Source: Sphingobacterium micropteri
GTDB taxonomy: Bacteria; Bacteroidota; Bacteroidia; Sphingobacteriales; Sphingobacteriaceae
DNA: 64,000 nt
Direction: 5' to 3'
Assembly (NCBI RefSeq): GCF_014692515.1
Contig: NZ_JACOIK010000017.1
Location: forward strand, 1-64,000
The position numbers and the translations under genes are program-made. This document shows positions 1 to 8,687 of this stretch, one piece after another (within the stretch, counting starts at the first letter, position 1; each line of letters starts with the position of its first letter). A model generated the notes under the pieces. The model saw nothing but the letters and a program-made list of their open reading frames with translations. It searched no databases and had not been told where the DNA came from.

Positions 1-67
1 CCGAACCTCTAACAACGCTCAGATCCACCGCCATTATCTTAAATGAATCATCAAACTTTCTATGCAT
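1..67 (-). pseudogene. IS3-family OrfA-like transposase, 5' end only (runs off window)
   Basis: Read on the minus strand from an ATG at 67, the sequence gives MHRKFDDSFKIMAVDLSVV and continues out of the window. The pattern of a basic start followed by F-K-x-M-A-V-x-L-S is typical of the helix-turn-helix N-terminus of IS3-group OrfA proteins. An in-frame stop lies upstream of the ATG. The inferred insertion-sequence edge lies between about 67 and 150, next to a gene fragment that has lost its beginning. Only 22 codons are visible, so the family call is tentative and the integrity of the element cannot be judged. Confidence 0.5.
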
Positions 68-116
68 CTCTACAAATTTAAAATTACTTATTAAATCTGT
101 CTCGCACTAAAGGTAG

Positions 117-578
117 CAACTCCAATATCTCTATTTATGTACATTCAATAGACAGGCGTGGACACCTGTTTATTGGGGAAAACGAGACGGAGAAAATGTG
201 GCTTTCAAGAATATGGGTCGGGGCATTCTGTATCTTCCTATGCGCTATAATTCTCCGCATATGGAAGCTGCTTCAAATCCATTGATTCTGCATCAGGACG
301 GAGAAATTGAACAAATTAAACAGTCTTCATCAGCGTATATAAAGGTTGAATTGAAGAAGAAAAGCCCGCGAGGACCAGCTGTAACAAGCGGTGTAGAATA
401 TGAACTGTTGTATTGGGATAATCTTTGGGTTTCTGCTGGAAAAAAGATTGCGACGGAAAATAATAGGATTACATTTGAGAGCATACCGCAAGGGGCGTTA
501 TTTTGGATAAGAAGTTCGGACAAATCCTATCAAGAAAGACCTTTTTTATATAAAGACGGGGAGCAGATATGGTATTAA
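117..578 (+). pseudogene. C-terminal fragment of a transglutaminase-like secreted protein
   Basis: The frame is open from a TAG at 114-116 to the stop at 578, and family-like sequence (WTPVYWG, then NMGRGILYLP, then FLYKDGEQIWY) begins well before the first usable start, a GTG at 198. These motifs resemble the C-terminal part of Bacteroidota secreted transglutaminase-core proteins, which run to several hundred residues. Here the catalytic domain and signal peptide are absent and the sequence upstream looks like an IS3 edge. I infer that an insertion removed the 5' part. The downstream lipoprotein gene overlaps its last codons, so the two were probably one operon. A short product from the GTG is possible but unlikely to be functional. 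Confidence 0.5.
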
Positions 579-1660
579 AAAAAATCCTCCCCCTGTTTGT
601 TGTTTTTTTGGTGTCTTGCCATAATGACCAAAACAGTTTTATTGCCCCAACATATCGAGGGAAATCACCGCTTGGTGAAATCAAGAATCTACCCATTATC
701 AGTGACGAAAGTAGGCCGTTCAGTCTGGATACTGCTTCTTGGATACAGATTTACGGAACGGGGGAGACGGATATTGGTCTGGCAAGCATCGATCCCACCT
801 ATTGGTACAAAGCAGATGAAGTTGAAATCTATCTACAAGATATAAGTGGAGAGAATATAAAGTTAAGTTTTCCGCTACACGATGAAAATGGTAAGAGTGT
901 TGAAATCAAGCATGAGAAAGAAGACGTATTGTTCGTTGCGGGGTATGATAGCCAAAAGAGACTCTATCGTGCACAGATATCCATTCCGTTGCGGAAGTTC
1001 GCCAATTCGGTTCATAAAGAACAAAAACTTAAATTAAATGTGACCGTAGCAGACAACGATGATAAGATAAAGCAGAAAGCAAAGCTGGTTTGGGTTGGAG
1101 AAAGGGACCCGGGATATGACTCTTTGATTTCCTATGGCGAGATCGTACTGAAAGAAAAAATAGAAAATCCATTAGAAAATAGCGATAATAGTCCATTACA
1201 GAGTCTATATCAACCAATGAAAACAAATTTAATGGATCGTGATACAAATTTTGTGGATATTGCCAACCTTATTTTTGGCTTGGTGAATAAGGCGGAAGAT
1301 TTCTCTGCGAGAATGTACTCTACATGGGATACGACTTCCCTCCATTTACATCTGATTATTTTGGATAACAGAGAGGGTGCGATAATGCAGGGAAATATAG
1401 AAAAAAGTGTTTACTTACACGATAGAGGCTGGATAGAGAATGAGGCGGGCAACACCATTTGGCAAATGACGAACTATCATACACAGCATGCTGGGGGAGC
1501 AGAGAAGAACCGGAAAGTGGATACAGCGATTTATTTGCCGAAAGGCAAATACGCTTTACGATACGTTACCGACGAATCACATTCCTGGGATAACTGGGAC
1601 GACAAACCACCCGAAACGCCGTTCTATGGTATTGTTATTTTTAGAAAAGAGGCGTATTAA
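569..1660 (+). CDS. Lipoprotein with CBM9/DOMON-like domain, function unknown
   Basis: The 363-residue product starts with a lipoprotein signal (hydrophobic run then LVSC, lipidated Cys at about residue 17). The middle (about residues 95-200) carries beta-rich sequence with a VWVGERDPGYDS segment that resembles CBM9/DOMON-type carbohydrate-binding domains. The C-terminal third is rich in Trp, Asp and Gly (SWDNWDDKPPETPFYG), a type of ending I associate with lipoproteins next to transglutaminase-like proteins. The ATG overlaps the end of the preceding fragment by 10 bases, which implies translational coupling in the original operon. I do not recognise a catalytic motif. A cell-surface or periplasmic binding role is inferred. 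Confidence 0.65.
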   Translation: MVLKKILPLFVVFLVSCHNDQNSFIAPTYRGKSPLGEIKNLPIISDESRPFSLDTASWIQIYGTGETDIGLASIDPTYWYKADEVEIYLQDISGENIKLSFPLHDENGKSVEIKHEKEDVLFVAGYDSQKRLYRAQISIPLRKFANSVHKEQKLKLNVTVADNDDKIKQKAKLVWVGERDPGYDSLISYGEIVLKEKIENPLENSDNSPLQSLYQPMKTNLMDRDTNFVDIANLIFGLVNKAEDFSARMYSTWDTTSLHLHLIILDNREGAIMQGNIEKSVYLHDRGWIENEAGNTIWQMTNYHTQHAGGAEKNRKVDTAIYLPKGKYALRYVTDESHSWDNWDDKPPETPFYGIVIFRKEAY

Positions 1661-1814
1661 AGAAATATGTGCTGTGCTCCACTAGCTTACAGCTATATCT
1701 TTATCGCGAATGTCCTGGACAAAGCAATGAATACGCACAACAGGGAAATGCTGTTGCGGTAATGGTTTGTAAAGTACGGTGGAAGTTGTATAGATGCAGT
1801 TGCATTTGAACTCC

Positions 1815-2141
1815 TGCTACGTAACATGCGTTAAACGAAACACTAATTAAGTTCAAAGTCAAAGTTATTTAACACAAAGAATAATGAGGTGCGCGTATAG
1901 TTTGCTGACATAGGTCTCATGACTTCCGACATAGGAGCAGAAACAAATGACGTAGCCGTGTTTTTACACGAAGTAAGGTTAAAGTGCCTGAAAATCGTTG
2001 CTTTGTCCACCTATCCTATAAATATGTAAGCGAATTTCGATATAAAATCAACGGAGTTTGGTCATATTTCTCCTTATTTTATCAATATGTACAAGGACTT
2101 TACGACAATGAACATTGCGTTTGGCTCCATGTTACGTAGCA
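1815..2141. repeat. 14-bp inverted repeat bracketing a gene-free stretch
   Basis: Positions 1661-2207 hold no convincing gene. Within them TGCTACGTAACATG (1815-1828) is exactly reverse-complemented at 2128-2141, giving a 327-bp unit with perfect 14-bp ends. The interior also has a short direct repeat of GACATAGG near 1906 and 1939. The layout could be a decayed MITE-like element or a regulatory palindrome split by an insertion. I see no transposase remnant and no clear target-site duplication. Confidence 0.4.
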
Positions 2142-2207
2142 ATAGGCCGGCTTAAAATCTGTTTTTTCTCATGATGATGCTTAAAAAAAAGCAGCTTTCC
2201 CCGGTTC

Positions 2208-3476
2208 TTATAGAAGCGTATGCAGTAGCCAGGCTTGGACGTGTTTAATACCCTTGTTCTGTGGTAACGTTATATCGTCAAGCGAAACCACTATTTTCTC
2301 GTAACTATCATTTATGCTTTCCAAGGATGCATATTCTCTTTTTATTGTTTTCTCATCAACCAACAGATATGCACTTTGCACATATAGTATTTTATCCGCT
2401 TTTTTGGCCACAAAATCCACTTCTTTATTTCTCATCACCCCTACAGAAACATCATATCCGTTACGCCGCAGTTCCAAATAGACGAGGTTCTCCAGCTTGT
2501 AGCCAATTCCATAACCAAAACCACTGTATAGATAATTTTTGTATGCTAGGTCATTCACATAATATTTTCCGTTTCCTGAAATAGTCTCTTTGCCACGAAT
2601 ATCAAAACGTTCCGCTTTATGGACTAAAAAAGTGTCTTCTATATAACTGATATAATTAGCAACGGTGTCATAAGTCGTTTTTCGACCATTGCTTTTCATA
2701 TAGTTGGCAATGTTATTTATCGATAGTAAATTGGAAGCATTATTGACGAGATAAACAAAAAGATCCTCCAGTAACTTTGGGTCTTTGATACTGTAACGTT
2801 GTATAATATCCCGCAGCAGTACGGTGTCTTTTACGGCGTTTATATAATTTCGTTTAGTGTCTTCATTGGGTAATACAAAAAGCTCTGGTAAGCCTCCGCT
2901 TTCCATATAGTGGATATAGCTTTGTTTTGTAGTCTCGGAATGGGTAATACCTCTGTATTCTGCATAACTAAACGGAAATACTTCAAATGTTACATATCTG
3001 CCCGAAAGTAAAGTAGCCAATTCGCCTGAAAGCATTTTTGAATTGGAACCGCTGATAAACAATTCATAGCTGTCGGTGAAATCTTGCGCGTAAGAATTGG
3101 CAAATCGTTCCCATTCGACAATATTTTGTATTTCATCGATAAACAGATATATTTTACCTTTCGGGTTTAGCTTTGCTTTATATAGCTTGATGAGCTTGTC
3201 TAAATCTTTGTAATTGTGTACAAAGTCGAAATCTATAAATTCCTTATTGATGTAAAAAATATTTTCTGGATTTATGCCGCTGGTTATAAGTTGATGTGCT
3301 ACTTGCCGTAAGATATAACTTTTTCCCGCGCGCCGTTGTCCCACCAATACTTTTATAAGCCTATTATCGGTATACTTGAAAATAGTGCTCGTATAGTGTT
3401 CTCTTAGAAAACCGAGCAAGGGTACATTTCCGTCCCAAAAATTATAATGCTTAAGTGAGTTAAAATTTTCTTCCAT
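2208..3476 (-). CDS. AAA_14/DUF4143-type ATPase
   Basis: The product is about 422 residues from the ATG at 3476. It has a Walker A motif (VGQRRAGKSY) near residue 45-54, a Walker B-like IYLFIDEIQ further on, and an ISGSNSKMLSGELATLLSGR sensor region. A C-terminal DUF4143-like half follows, ending in a nuclease-like 'EVDFVAKK' stretch. This is the domain order of the large AAA_14/DUF4143 family of bacterial ATPases, whose cellular role is generally unknown and which often occurs as an isolated accessory gene. An ATG at 3503 is also in frame, but the 3476 start gives the usual short N-terminus. The start region is duplicated just upstream. It is transcribed divergently from the DeoR-type regulator. 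Confidence 0.85.
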   Translation of the reverse strand: MEENFNSLKHYNFWDGNVPLLGFLREHYTSTIFKYTDNRLIKVLVGQRRAGKSYILRQVAHQLITSGINPENIFYINKEFIDFDFVHNYKDLDKLIKLYKAKLNPKGKIYLFIDEIQNIVEWERFANSYAQDFTDSYELFISGSNSKMLSGELATLLSGRYVTFEVFPFSYAEYRGITHSETTKQSYIHYMESGGLPELFVLPNEDTKRNYINAVKDTVLLRDIIQRYSIKDPKLLEDLFVYLVNNASNLLSINNIANYMKSNGRKTTYDTVANYISYIEDTFLVHKAERFDIRGKETISGNGKYYVNDLAYKNYLYSGFGYGIGYKLENLVYLELRRNGYDVSVGVMRNKEVDFVAKKADKILYVQSAYLLVDEKTIKREYASLESINDSYEKIVVSLDDITLPQNKGIKHVQAWLLHTLL

Positions 3477-3529
3477 ACTCGAAACTTTTATATGAAAATA
3501 CAAAATTTTCTTCCATACTCGAAACTTTT
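3462..3529. repeat. Tandem 28-bp duplication over the ATPase start codon
   Basis: The 28-base block at 3462-3489, which contains the start codon and first codons of the ATPase gene, recurs without mismatch at 3502-3529 with a 40-bp period. On the minus strand the extra copy supplies a second ATG at 3516 that opens an 18-codon frame. That frame runs over the real start and ends just inside the gene in another frame, so it behaves like an overlapping leader ORF. Confidence 0.75.
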
Positions 3530-3617
3530 GTGTATAAATATAGAATATTCATCTACGGTCGGAAGTTTGTTTTTCATATTTTTTGTTTTTTCTTTGTTTA
3601 TTTCGTTTTATTTTCGA

Positions 3618-3651
3618 TATTTAACATTAGTAAACAATACCTTGTTAAATA
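3618..3651. promoter_or_regulatory. Candidate operator, 9-bp inverted repeat before the DeoR gene
   Basis: TATTTAACA at 3618-3626 is exactly mirrored by TGTTAAATA at 3643-3651, three bases before the ATG of the DeoR-type gene. A TTTG near 3594 and TATTTAAC near 3618 roughly fit the Bacteroidota -33/-7 spacing. A palindrome here would suit autorepression and control of the sugar operon, but binding is inferred. Confidence 0.4.
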
Positions 3652-3654
3652 ATT

Positions 3655-4422
3655 ATGCTACCAATACAACGAAGAGAGAAGATACTGGGCTTGCTAAAAG
3701 AAGACGGGGCAGCCAAAGTCATTGATTTGGCCAGTCTTTTTAAGGTTACTGAAGCCACCATTCGCCAAGATCTCGAAAAATTGGAAAAGGAAGGTCTTAT
3801 TTCGCGGGATCATGGAGGGGCCTACCTACGTAATATAGAGGATCAGGTTCGGAATTTTTCGCTTTCGCATCAAAATGAAAATATAGACAAAAAAGACCAA
3901 ATCGCCTTAAAGTGTGTAGAGCTTATCGAAGACGGAGATACCATTATTCTGGACTCCGGTTCCACGACGACGGAGATCGCCCGTAAAATAAAGGGTCTGA
4001 AGAACCTTACCGTTATCACTAATGCTTTGAATATTGCCCTAATGCTGGGGGCCGAGCCGGGCATAGAGGTGATTATGACCGGAGGTGAGTTTAAACCGCC
4101 AACCTTGTCGCTTACCGGACAAAAAGCAGCTGATTTTTTTAAAGGTATCAATGTGCAGAAGCTTTTTCTAGCGACAGCAGGTGTGTCTTTAAAGGCAGGA
4201 CTGACTTATCCTAGTATCAGTGATATTGTTGTCAAAAAAGCAATGGTTGAAGCGGCTGAACTAACTTATTTGGTCGCAGATTCTACTAAGATCGGGAAAA
4301 CATCGTTTGCCAGTCTGGGCGCTATGTCGCTTATTGATTTTCTGATCACGGATGCAGATATACAAGAAGCACATAAAAACATGTTTAAAGACCATGAAAT
4401 TGAAATCATAATAGCGAATTGA
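3655..4422 (+). CDS. DeoR-family transcriptional regulator
   Basis: At 255 residues this is the normal DeoR length. The N-terminus (MLPIQRREKILGLLKEDG, then VTEATIRQDLEKLEKEGLISRDHGGA) is the family's helix-turn-helix with the RDL-type recognition helix. The rest is a DeoRC sugar-phosphate sensor domain with the DSGSTTTEIAR and GGEFKPPTLS motifs that bind a phosphosugar effector. It leads the catabolic operon by 44 bases, so it is probably the local repressor, relieved by a phosphorylated intermediate of the pathway. An inverted repeat directly upstream is a plausible binding site. Confidence 0.92.
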   Translation: MLPIQRREKILGLLKEDGAAKVIDLASLFKVTEATIRQDLEKLEKEGLISRDHGGAYLRNIEDQVRNFSLSHQNENIDKKDQIALKCVELIEDGDTIILDSGSTTTEIARKIKGLKNLTVITNALNIALMLGAEPGIEVIMTGGEFKPPTLSLTGQKAADFFKGINVQKLFLATAGVSLKAGLTYPSISDIVVKKAMVEAAELTYLVADSTKIGKTSFASLGAMSLIDFLITDADIQEAHKNMFKDHEIEIIIAN

Positions 4423-4466
4423 GGAGCGCTAGCATAAAAGTAAATTAATAAACATAGAGAGAAGAA

Positions 4467-5879
4467 ATGAATACAGGAGCGCTAGGTGTTATTTTTGGGA
4501 ACCGGGATTTTTTTCCTGACCATTTAGTGGGCACCGCAAGAAAAGAAGTGAAAAGTGTGTTGGATAGGTTGGGGTTGGCGTATAGAATGTTGGAGGAGTC
4601 TGACACGAAGTTGGGCGGTGTAGAGACATTTTCGGATGCCCAAAAGTGTGCAAACCTTTTTAAGGTACATCGGGAAGAAATCATGGGGATCTTGGTGGTA
4701 TTGCCGAATTTTGGGGACGAAAGAGGTATGGCGGAAACTATTCGGTTGTCTGGACTAGATGTTCCCGTTCTCGTACAGGCTTACCCTGATGATCTGGATA
4801 AATTGGACGTTGCGCGTCGGCGAGATGCATGGTGTGGTAAGATATCGGTTTGTAATAATTTATATCAGTACGGAATCAAGTATAGTTTAACCGATCAGCA
4901 CGTTATCCGACCGGATGATGAAGGTTTTGCACAAGAAGTAAAAGACTTCGCAGCCGTATGTCGTGTCGTTCGCGGATTGAAAGGTATGCGGATCGGTGCG
5001 ATCGGTGCCAGACCGGGTGGTTTTAATACGGTACGATACAGTGAAAAAATACTGCAAAGAAATGGCATTACGGTCGTAACTGCTGACCTTTCTGAAATTT
5101 TGGGACGTGCTAATCGTATCAAAGACGGGGATACGAAGGTGAAAGAACATATAGAAACCATCACCAATTACGCGAAACGGGGACTGACCCCAGATGAGTC
5201 GCTGGTGCAAATGGCGAAGCTGGATATTGTACTCAAAGAGTTTGTAGAAGAACATGCGTTAGATGCTACCGCATTACAATGTTGGACGTCCCTACAGCAA
5301 AACTATGGCTGTAATGTATGTACCTCTATGAGTATGATGAGTGAGAACATGTTACCTAGTGCCTGCGAGGTGGATGTAACGGGTACATTGACCATGTATG
5401 CTATGCAGTTGGCATCCGGCACGCCAAGTGCTTTGGTAGATTGGAACAATAACTACGCCAACGATCCCAATAAAACGGTTTTGTTCCACTGTGGGAACTG
5501 GGCAAAGGCATTCCTACCGGAGATTGAAATTAGTAACGCGCCAATTCTGGGTTCGTCTTTGGGCGTAGAAAATACATGGGGAGCGCTGGACGGAAGGACA
5601 CCGGCATCACCATTGACCTACGGACGGATCAGTACCGATGATGTGCAGGGTAAGATTAAAGTTTACCTGGGCGAAGGCGAACTGACAGATGACGAACTGA
5701 ATACATTCGGTAACCGTGCTGTAGCGCAGATACCGAACCTGCAGGGGCTTATGCAATACGTATGTAGAAATGGTTTCGAGCATCATGTGGTCATGAATGC
5801 GTCTAAGACCGGCAAGATACTCGAAGAGGCATTGGGTAATTACTTCTCCTGGGAGGTATATAATCACGATAACAAATAA
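4467..5879 (+). CDS. L-fucose/L-arabinose isomerase-family aldose-ketose isomerase
   Basis: The 470-residue product belongs to the FucI/AraA-like isomerases. It has an N-terminal Rossmann-like region (GILVVLPNFGDERG), a central domain (MRIGAIGARPGGFNTVRYSE) and a metal-site region with CEVDVTG, LVDWNNNY and HHVVM, where Glu, Asp and His ligands of the Mn2+ site are expected. These enzymes interconvert an aldose and a ketose. Followed at once by a split transketolase and, later, an FGGY kinase and a ribose-type importer, it would suit isomerisation of imported D-apiose to D-apulose. Substrate identity is inference from context; another pentose is possible. Confidence 0.85.
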   Translation: MNTGALGVIFGNRDFFPDHLVGTARKEVKSVLDRLGLAYRMLEESDTKLGGVETFSDAQKCANLFKVHREEIMGILVVLPNFGDERGMAETIRLSGLDVPVLVQAYPDDLDKLDVARRRDAWCGKISVCNNLYQYGIKYSLTDQHVIRPDDEGFAQEVKDFAAVCRVVRGLKGMRIGAIGARPGGFNTVRYSEKILQRNGITVVTADLSEILGRANRIKDGDTKVKEHIETITNYAKRGLTPDESLVQMAKLDIVLKEFVEEHALDATALQCWTSLQQNYGCNVCTSMSMMSENMLPSACEVDVTGTLTMYAMQLASGTPSALVDWNNNYANDPNKTVLFHCGNWAKAFLPEIEISNAPILGSSLGVENTWGALDGRTPASPLTYGRISTDDVQGKIKVYLGEGELTDDELNTFGNRAVAQIPNLQGLMQYVCRNGFEHHVVMNASKTGKILEEALGNYFSWEVYNHDNK

Positions 5880-6700
5880 TGAAAGAATCGTTAGCAAAAA
5901 AATCTATTGAATACCGTAAACGTATCTTAAAATACATTTATAAAGCAAAGGCGGGGCACACGGGAGGGAGCTTATCTTGTGTAGATGTATTGAACGTACT
6001 GTACAATAGAATTATGAATGTAGGGCCCGCCAATTTCGATAGCCCCGATAGGGATCGTTATGTCCAGAGTAAAGGGCATTGCGTGGAAGCTTTGTTTGTC
6101 GTATTGGCCGATCAGGGATTTTTCCCGGAATCGGAACTGGAAACGCTGTGCCAATATAATTCTCATTTTATTGGACACCCCACGCGGAAAGTGCCTGGTG
6201 TGGAGCAGAATACGGGCGCCTTAGGACACGGTCTTTCGCTGAGTGTAGGAATGGCTATTGCGGCTAAACTGGACAAGAAGGATTATCAAGTATTTACCTT
6301 AATGGGCGACGGTGAGCTGGCGGAAGGATCCAATTGGGAAGCGGCACTGACAGCCTCACACTATAAGCTGGATAATCTTTGCGCCATTGTGGACTATAAC
6401 CGCCTGCAGATTTCGGCACCGACTAGGGATGTGTGCAATACAGATCCCGTGGCGGATAAATTTAGGAGTTTTGGCTGGGAAGTCGTGGAGGTTGATGGGC
6501 ACGATGTGGATGCGTTGGAAGCTATATTCCGCAAGCTCCCCTTTGTGACCGGAAAACCCTCTTTGGTGATTGCCCATACGGTGAAGGGCAAGGGTATTAG
6601 TTATATGGAGAATGTGCTGAAGTGGCATCATGGGGTACCAAGTGAAGATCAGTATGAACAGGCACAAAAAGAATTGGATAGCGCTCTTTTAGCGCTTTAA
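5879..6700 (+). CDS. Transketolase N-terminal (ThDP-binding) subunit, AptA-like
   Basis: The product is 273 residues, the size of the N-terminal half of a split transketolase. It shows KAGHTGGSLSCVD and GALGHGLSLSVGMA, and the ThDP-binding motif starting GDGELAEGSNWEAA and ending near VDYNRLQ. Its start codon overlaps the isomerase stop by one base (TAATG), so translation is coupled. The partner subunit follows after 43 bases. Split transketolases of this kind include the apulose-4-phosphate transketolase of the described non-oxidative apiose pathway, which transfers a two-carbon unit onto glyceraldehyde 3-phosphate. A general transketolase or a related ketose-specific enzyme cannot be excluded. 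Confidence 0.88.
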   Translation: MKESLAKKSIEYRKRILKYIYKAKAGHTGGSLSCVDVLNVLYNRIMNVGPANFDSPDRDRYVQSKGHCVEALFVVLADQGFFPESELETLCQYNSHFIGHPTRKVPGVEQNTGALGHGLSLSVGMAIAAKLDKKDYQVFTLMGDGELAEGSNWEAALTASHYKLDNLCAIVDYNRLQISAPTRDVCNTDPVADKFRSFGWEVVEVDGHDVDALEAIFRKLPFVTGKPSLVIAHTVKGKGISYMENVLKWHHGVPSEDQYEQAQKELDSALLAL

Positions 6701-6743
6701 TATAGAATAGGCTTTGGATATGGATATGGATAGAGAGATAAAC

Positions 6744-7688
6744 ATGGGAAAGGCAAATTTAGAGGTTTTTTCAGAAACCTTGCAGCATATTGCGGAGAGC
6801 AACCGCGATCTATTAGTCGTCACCAGTGATTCCAGGGGATCCGGCAAATTGGTGCCTTTTGCACAACGTTTTCCAGATCAGTTGGTCGAGGTAGGTATTG
6901 CAGAACAGAATTTAGTCGGTATATCGGCAGGCTTGGCCTCCGCGGGGAAACAGGTATTTGCCGTTTCACCGGCTTGTTTTCTGACGGCGAGATCGCTGGA
7001 GCAGATAAAAAATGATGTGACCTATTCAGACAACGCGGTGACCGTGGTCGGGATCAGTGCAGGAGTGAGTTACGGAGCGTTGGGCTCAACGCATCACAGC
7101 TTGCACGACTATGCCGTATTACGAGCCATCCACAATATTATTGTTTGTGCGCCGGCGGATAATTTTGAAACGGAGGAAGCTGTTCGACAGGCGGCAGTAT
7201 TAAACCAGCCGGTGTACCTGCGTTTTGGCAAACGCCCGATGCCCCTGCTGCGTAAGGATATACCTTTTGTGTTAGGAAAGGGACGCGTCCTGCAAGAAGG
7301 TAAAGATCTGGCTATTGTTGCGACGGGCGAAATGGTACACCCCGCGTTGGAAGCGGCTGCTTTGCTGAAGGAATCTGTAGATGTAGAGGTGACGGTGATT
7401 AGCATGCATACCGTAAAACCCTTGGATAAGGAATTGTTAACACAAGTGGCTGCTACAGGTATGCCGATATTGACGGTGGAAGAGCATAGTGTGTATGGAG
7501 GTGTGGGAGAAGCCTGTGCTTCGTTCTTGTTGCAAGAAGGCTTCCATAACCGTTTTCAGGTAATGGGTATTCCGGACGAATATACCGTAACCGGCTCACA
7601 GCAAGAAATATTTGACCATTATGGTCTGAACGGGCAAGGAATAATGGAAGTTGCCCAGCAGCTATTGGGTGTTTCCCAAGAAAAGTAA
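6744..7688 (+). CDS. Transketolase C-terminal subunit, AptB-like
   Basis: The 314-residue product has the pyrimidine-binding domain of transketolase (VEVGIAEQNLVGISAGLA with the ThDP-activating Glu) and the C-terminal domain (ISMHTVKPLDKELL, then VEEHSVYGG). I chose the ATG at 6744 over an earlier one at 6714 because the encoded MGKANLEVF start matches the family and a GAGAGA stretch precedes it at a suitable distance. The earlier start would read through a small GGATAT tandem repeat. It acts with the preceding N-terminal subunit as one enzyme. Confidence 0.88.
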   Translation: MGKANLEVFSETLQHIAESNRDLLVVTSDSRGSGKLVPFAQRFPDQLVEVGIAEQNLVGISAGLASAGKQVFAVSPACFLTARSLEQIKNDVTYSDNAVTVVGISAGVSYGALGSTHHSLHDYAVLRAIHNIIVCAPADNFETEEAVRQAAVLNQPVYLRFGKRPMPLLRKDIPFVLGKGRVLQEGKDLAIVATGEMVHPALEAAALLKESVDVEVTVISMHTVKPLDKELLTQVAATGMPILTVEEHSVYGGVGEACASFLLQEGFHNRFQVMGIPDEYTVTGSQQEIFDHYGLNGQGIMEVAQQLLGVSQEK

Positions 7689-7690
7689 TA

Positions 7691-7705
7691 GGGTGTAGCC
7701 CACCC
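7691..7705 (+). promoter_or_regulatory. Intercistronic hairpin before the sugar-binding protein gene
   Basis: GGGTG (7691-7695) and CACCC (7701-7705) form a 5-bp stem with a 5-base loop, one base after the transketolase stop. There is no T-run after it, so it looks more like an mRNA processing or stabilising hairpin than a terminator. It sits where binding-protein genes are often expressed separately from upstream enzymes. Confidence 0.35.
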
Positions 7706-7739
7706 CTAATTATAAACAGATAAATAAACCGATTTTATT

Positions 7740-8687
7740 ATGCGCATCGTAAACAGGTGTCTATGGATGGGAATACTGTTATCGCTATTGATCGCTTGCG
7801 GTCGCGGGGTAGCAGACAAGACGCAACAGAAACAGATCGCTATTATCGTTTCCACGTTAAACAATCCCTGGTTTGTATTTTTGGCCGAAACGGCCAGGGA
7901 GGAGGCGGAAAGCCGAGGCTATGTGGCGCGGATTTTCGACTCGCAGAACAACACGTCGCTCGAGTCGGATCATTTTGAAAACGCTGTAGCATTGGGCTAT
8001 GATGCGATTCTGTTGAATGCAACAGATTCGGATGGTTCTGTGGCTAATGCTCGAAAGGCGATGGAGGCGGGTATTCCCGTTTTCTGTATGGACAGAGAGC
8101 TAAACAACCCCAATGCGGCAACCTCACAGATCGTATCAGATAGTTATTCGGGCTGTGTGGAATTGGGCGGACTCTTTGTCCGGTCGCTTGGACAAAAAGG
8201 TAAATATGTGGAGCTGCTTGGTTTAGTAGGCGACAATAACACGTGGAACCGGTCGAAAGGATTCCATTATGTAGTCGATCATTTTCCGGAAATCAAGATG
8301 GTGGCGCAGCAAAGTGCGGATTTTGACCGAAATAAAGCGATGGAGGTACTGGAGTCTATTTTGCAGGCACATCCCGATATCGATGCTGTGTTCTGCGGTA
8401 ACGACGCGATGGCTATGGGGGCCTATCAAGCGTTGGTGGCGGCGGGTAAAGATAAAAAGATCCAAGTGTTTGGATTTGATGGTTCTGAAGATGCGGTGAG
8501 CTCTATCCAATCTGATGGTCTTACCGCTACCGTGATGCAATTTCCGCAAAAAATTGCAGAAACGGCCGTTGCTTTCTCAGGCGAATATTTTGAAGGAAAA
8601 ACCAGTTTCCCCCAAAAAACACTAGTCGATGTCGAATTGGTGACACCTGCAAACGTAAGTATATATTCGAGCTATGGTAAAGAATGA
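7740..8687 (+). CDS. Sugar ABC transporter substrate-binding lipoprotein (RbsB-like)
   Basis: The 315-residue protein starts with a lipoprotein signal (LLSLLIACG, lipidated Cys at about residue 20). It then shows the periplasmic-binding-protein type I fold: IAIIVSTLNNPWFVFLAE, ILLNATDSDGS, GIPVFCMDRELN, AVFCGNDAMAMGAYQAL and VFGFDGSEDA. Membrane anchoring of binding proteins is more usual in Gram-positives, and here it would place the protein on the outer face of the inner membrane or in the periplasm. It begins an importer set with DUF2291, ATPase and permease genes. A pentose such as apiose is the likely ligand by context. Confidence 0.9.
   Translation: MRIVNRCLWMGILLSLLIACGRGVADKTQQKQIAIIVSTLNNPWFVFLAETAREEAESRGYVARIFDSQNNTSLESDHFENAVALGYDAILLNATDSDGSVANARKAMEAGIPVFCMDRELNNPNAATSQIVSDSYSGCVELGGLFVRSLGQKGKYVELLGLVGDNNTWNRSKGFHYVVDHFPEIKMVAQQSADFDRNKAMEVLESILQAHPDIDAVFCGNDAMAMGAYQALVAAGKDKKIQVFGFDGSEDAVSSIQSDGLTATVMQFPQKIAETAVAFSGEYFEGKTSFPQKTLVDVELVTPANVSIYSSYGKE

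Noticed and set aside
6714..6743. Earlier start for the transketolase C-terminal subunit
   Set aside because: It would add a MDMDMD tandem-repeat leader; the ATG at 6744 has a purine-rich site and the family N-terminus.
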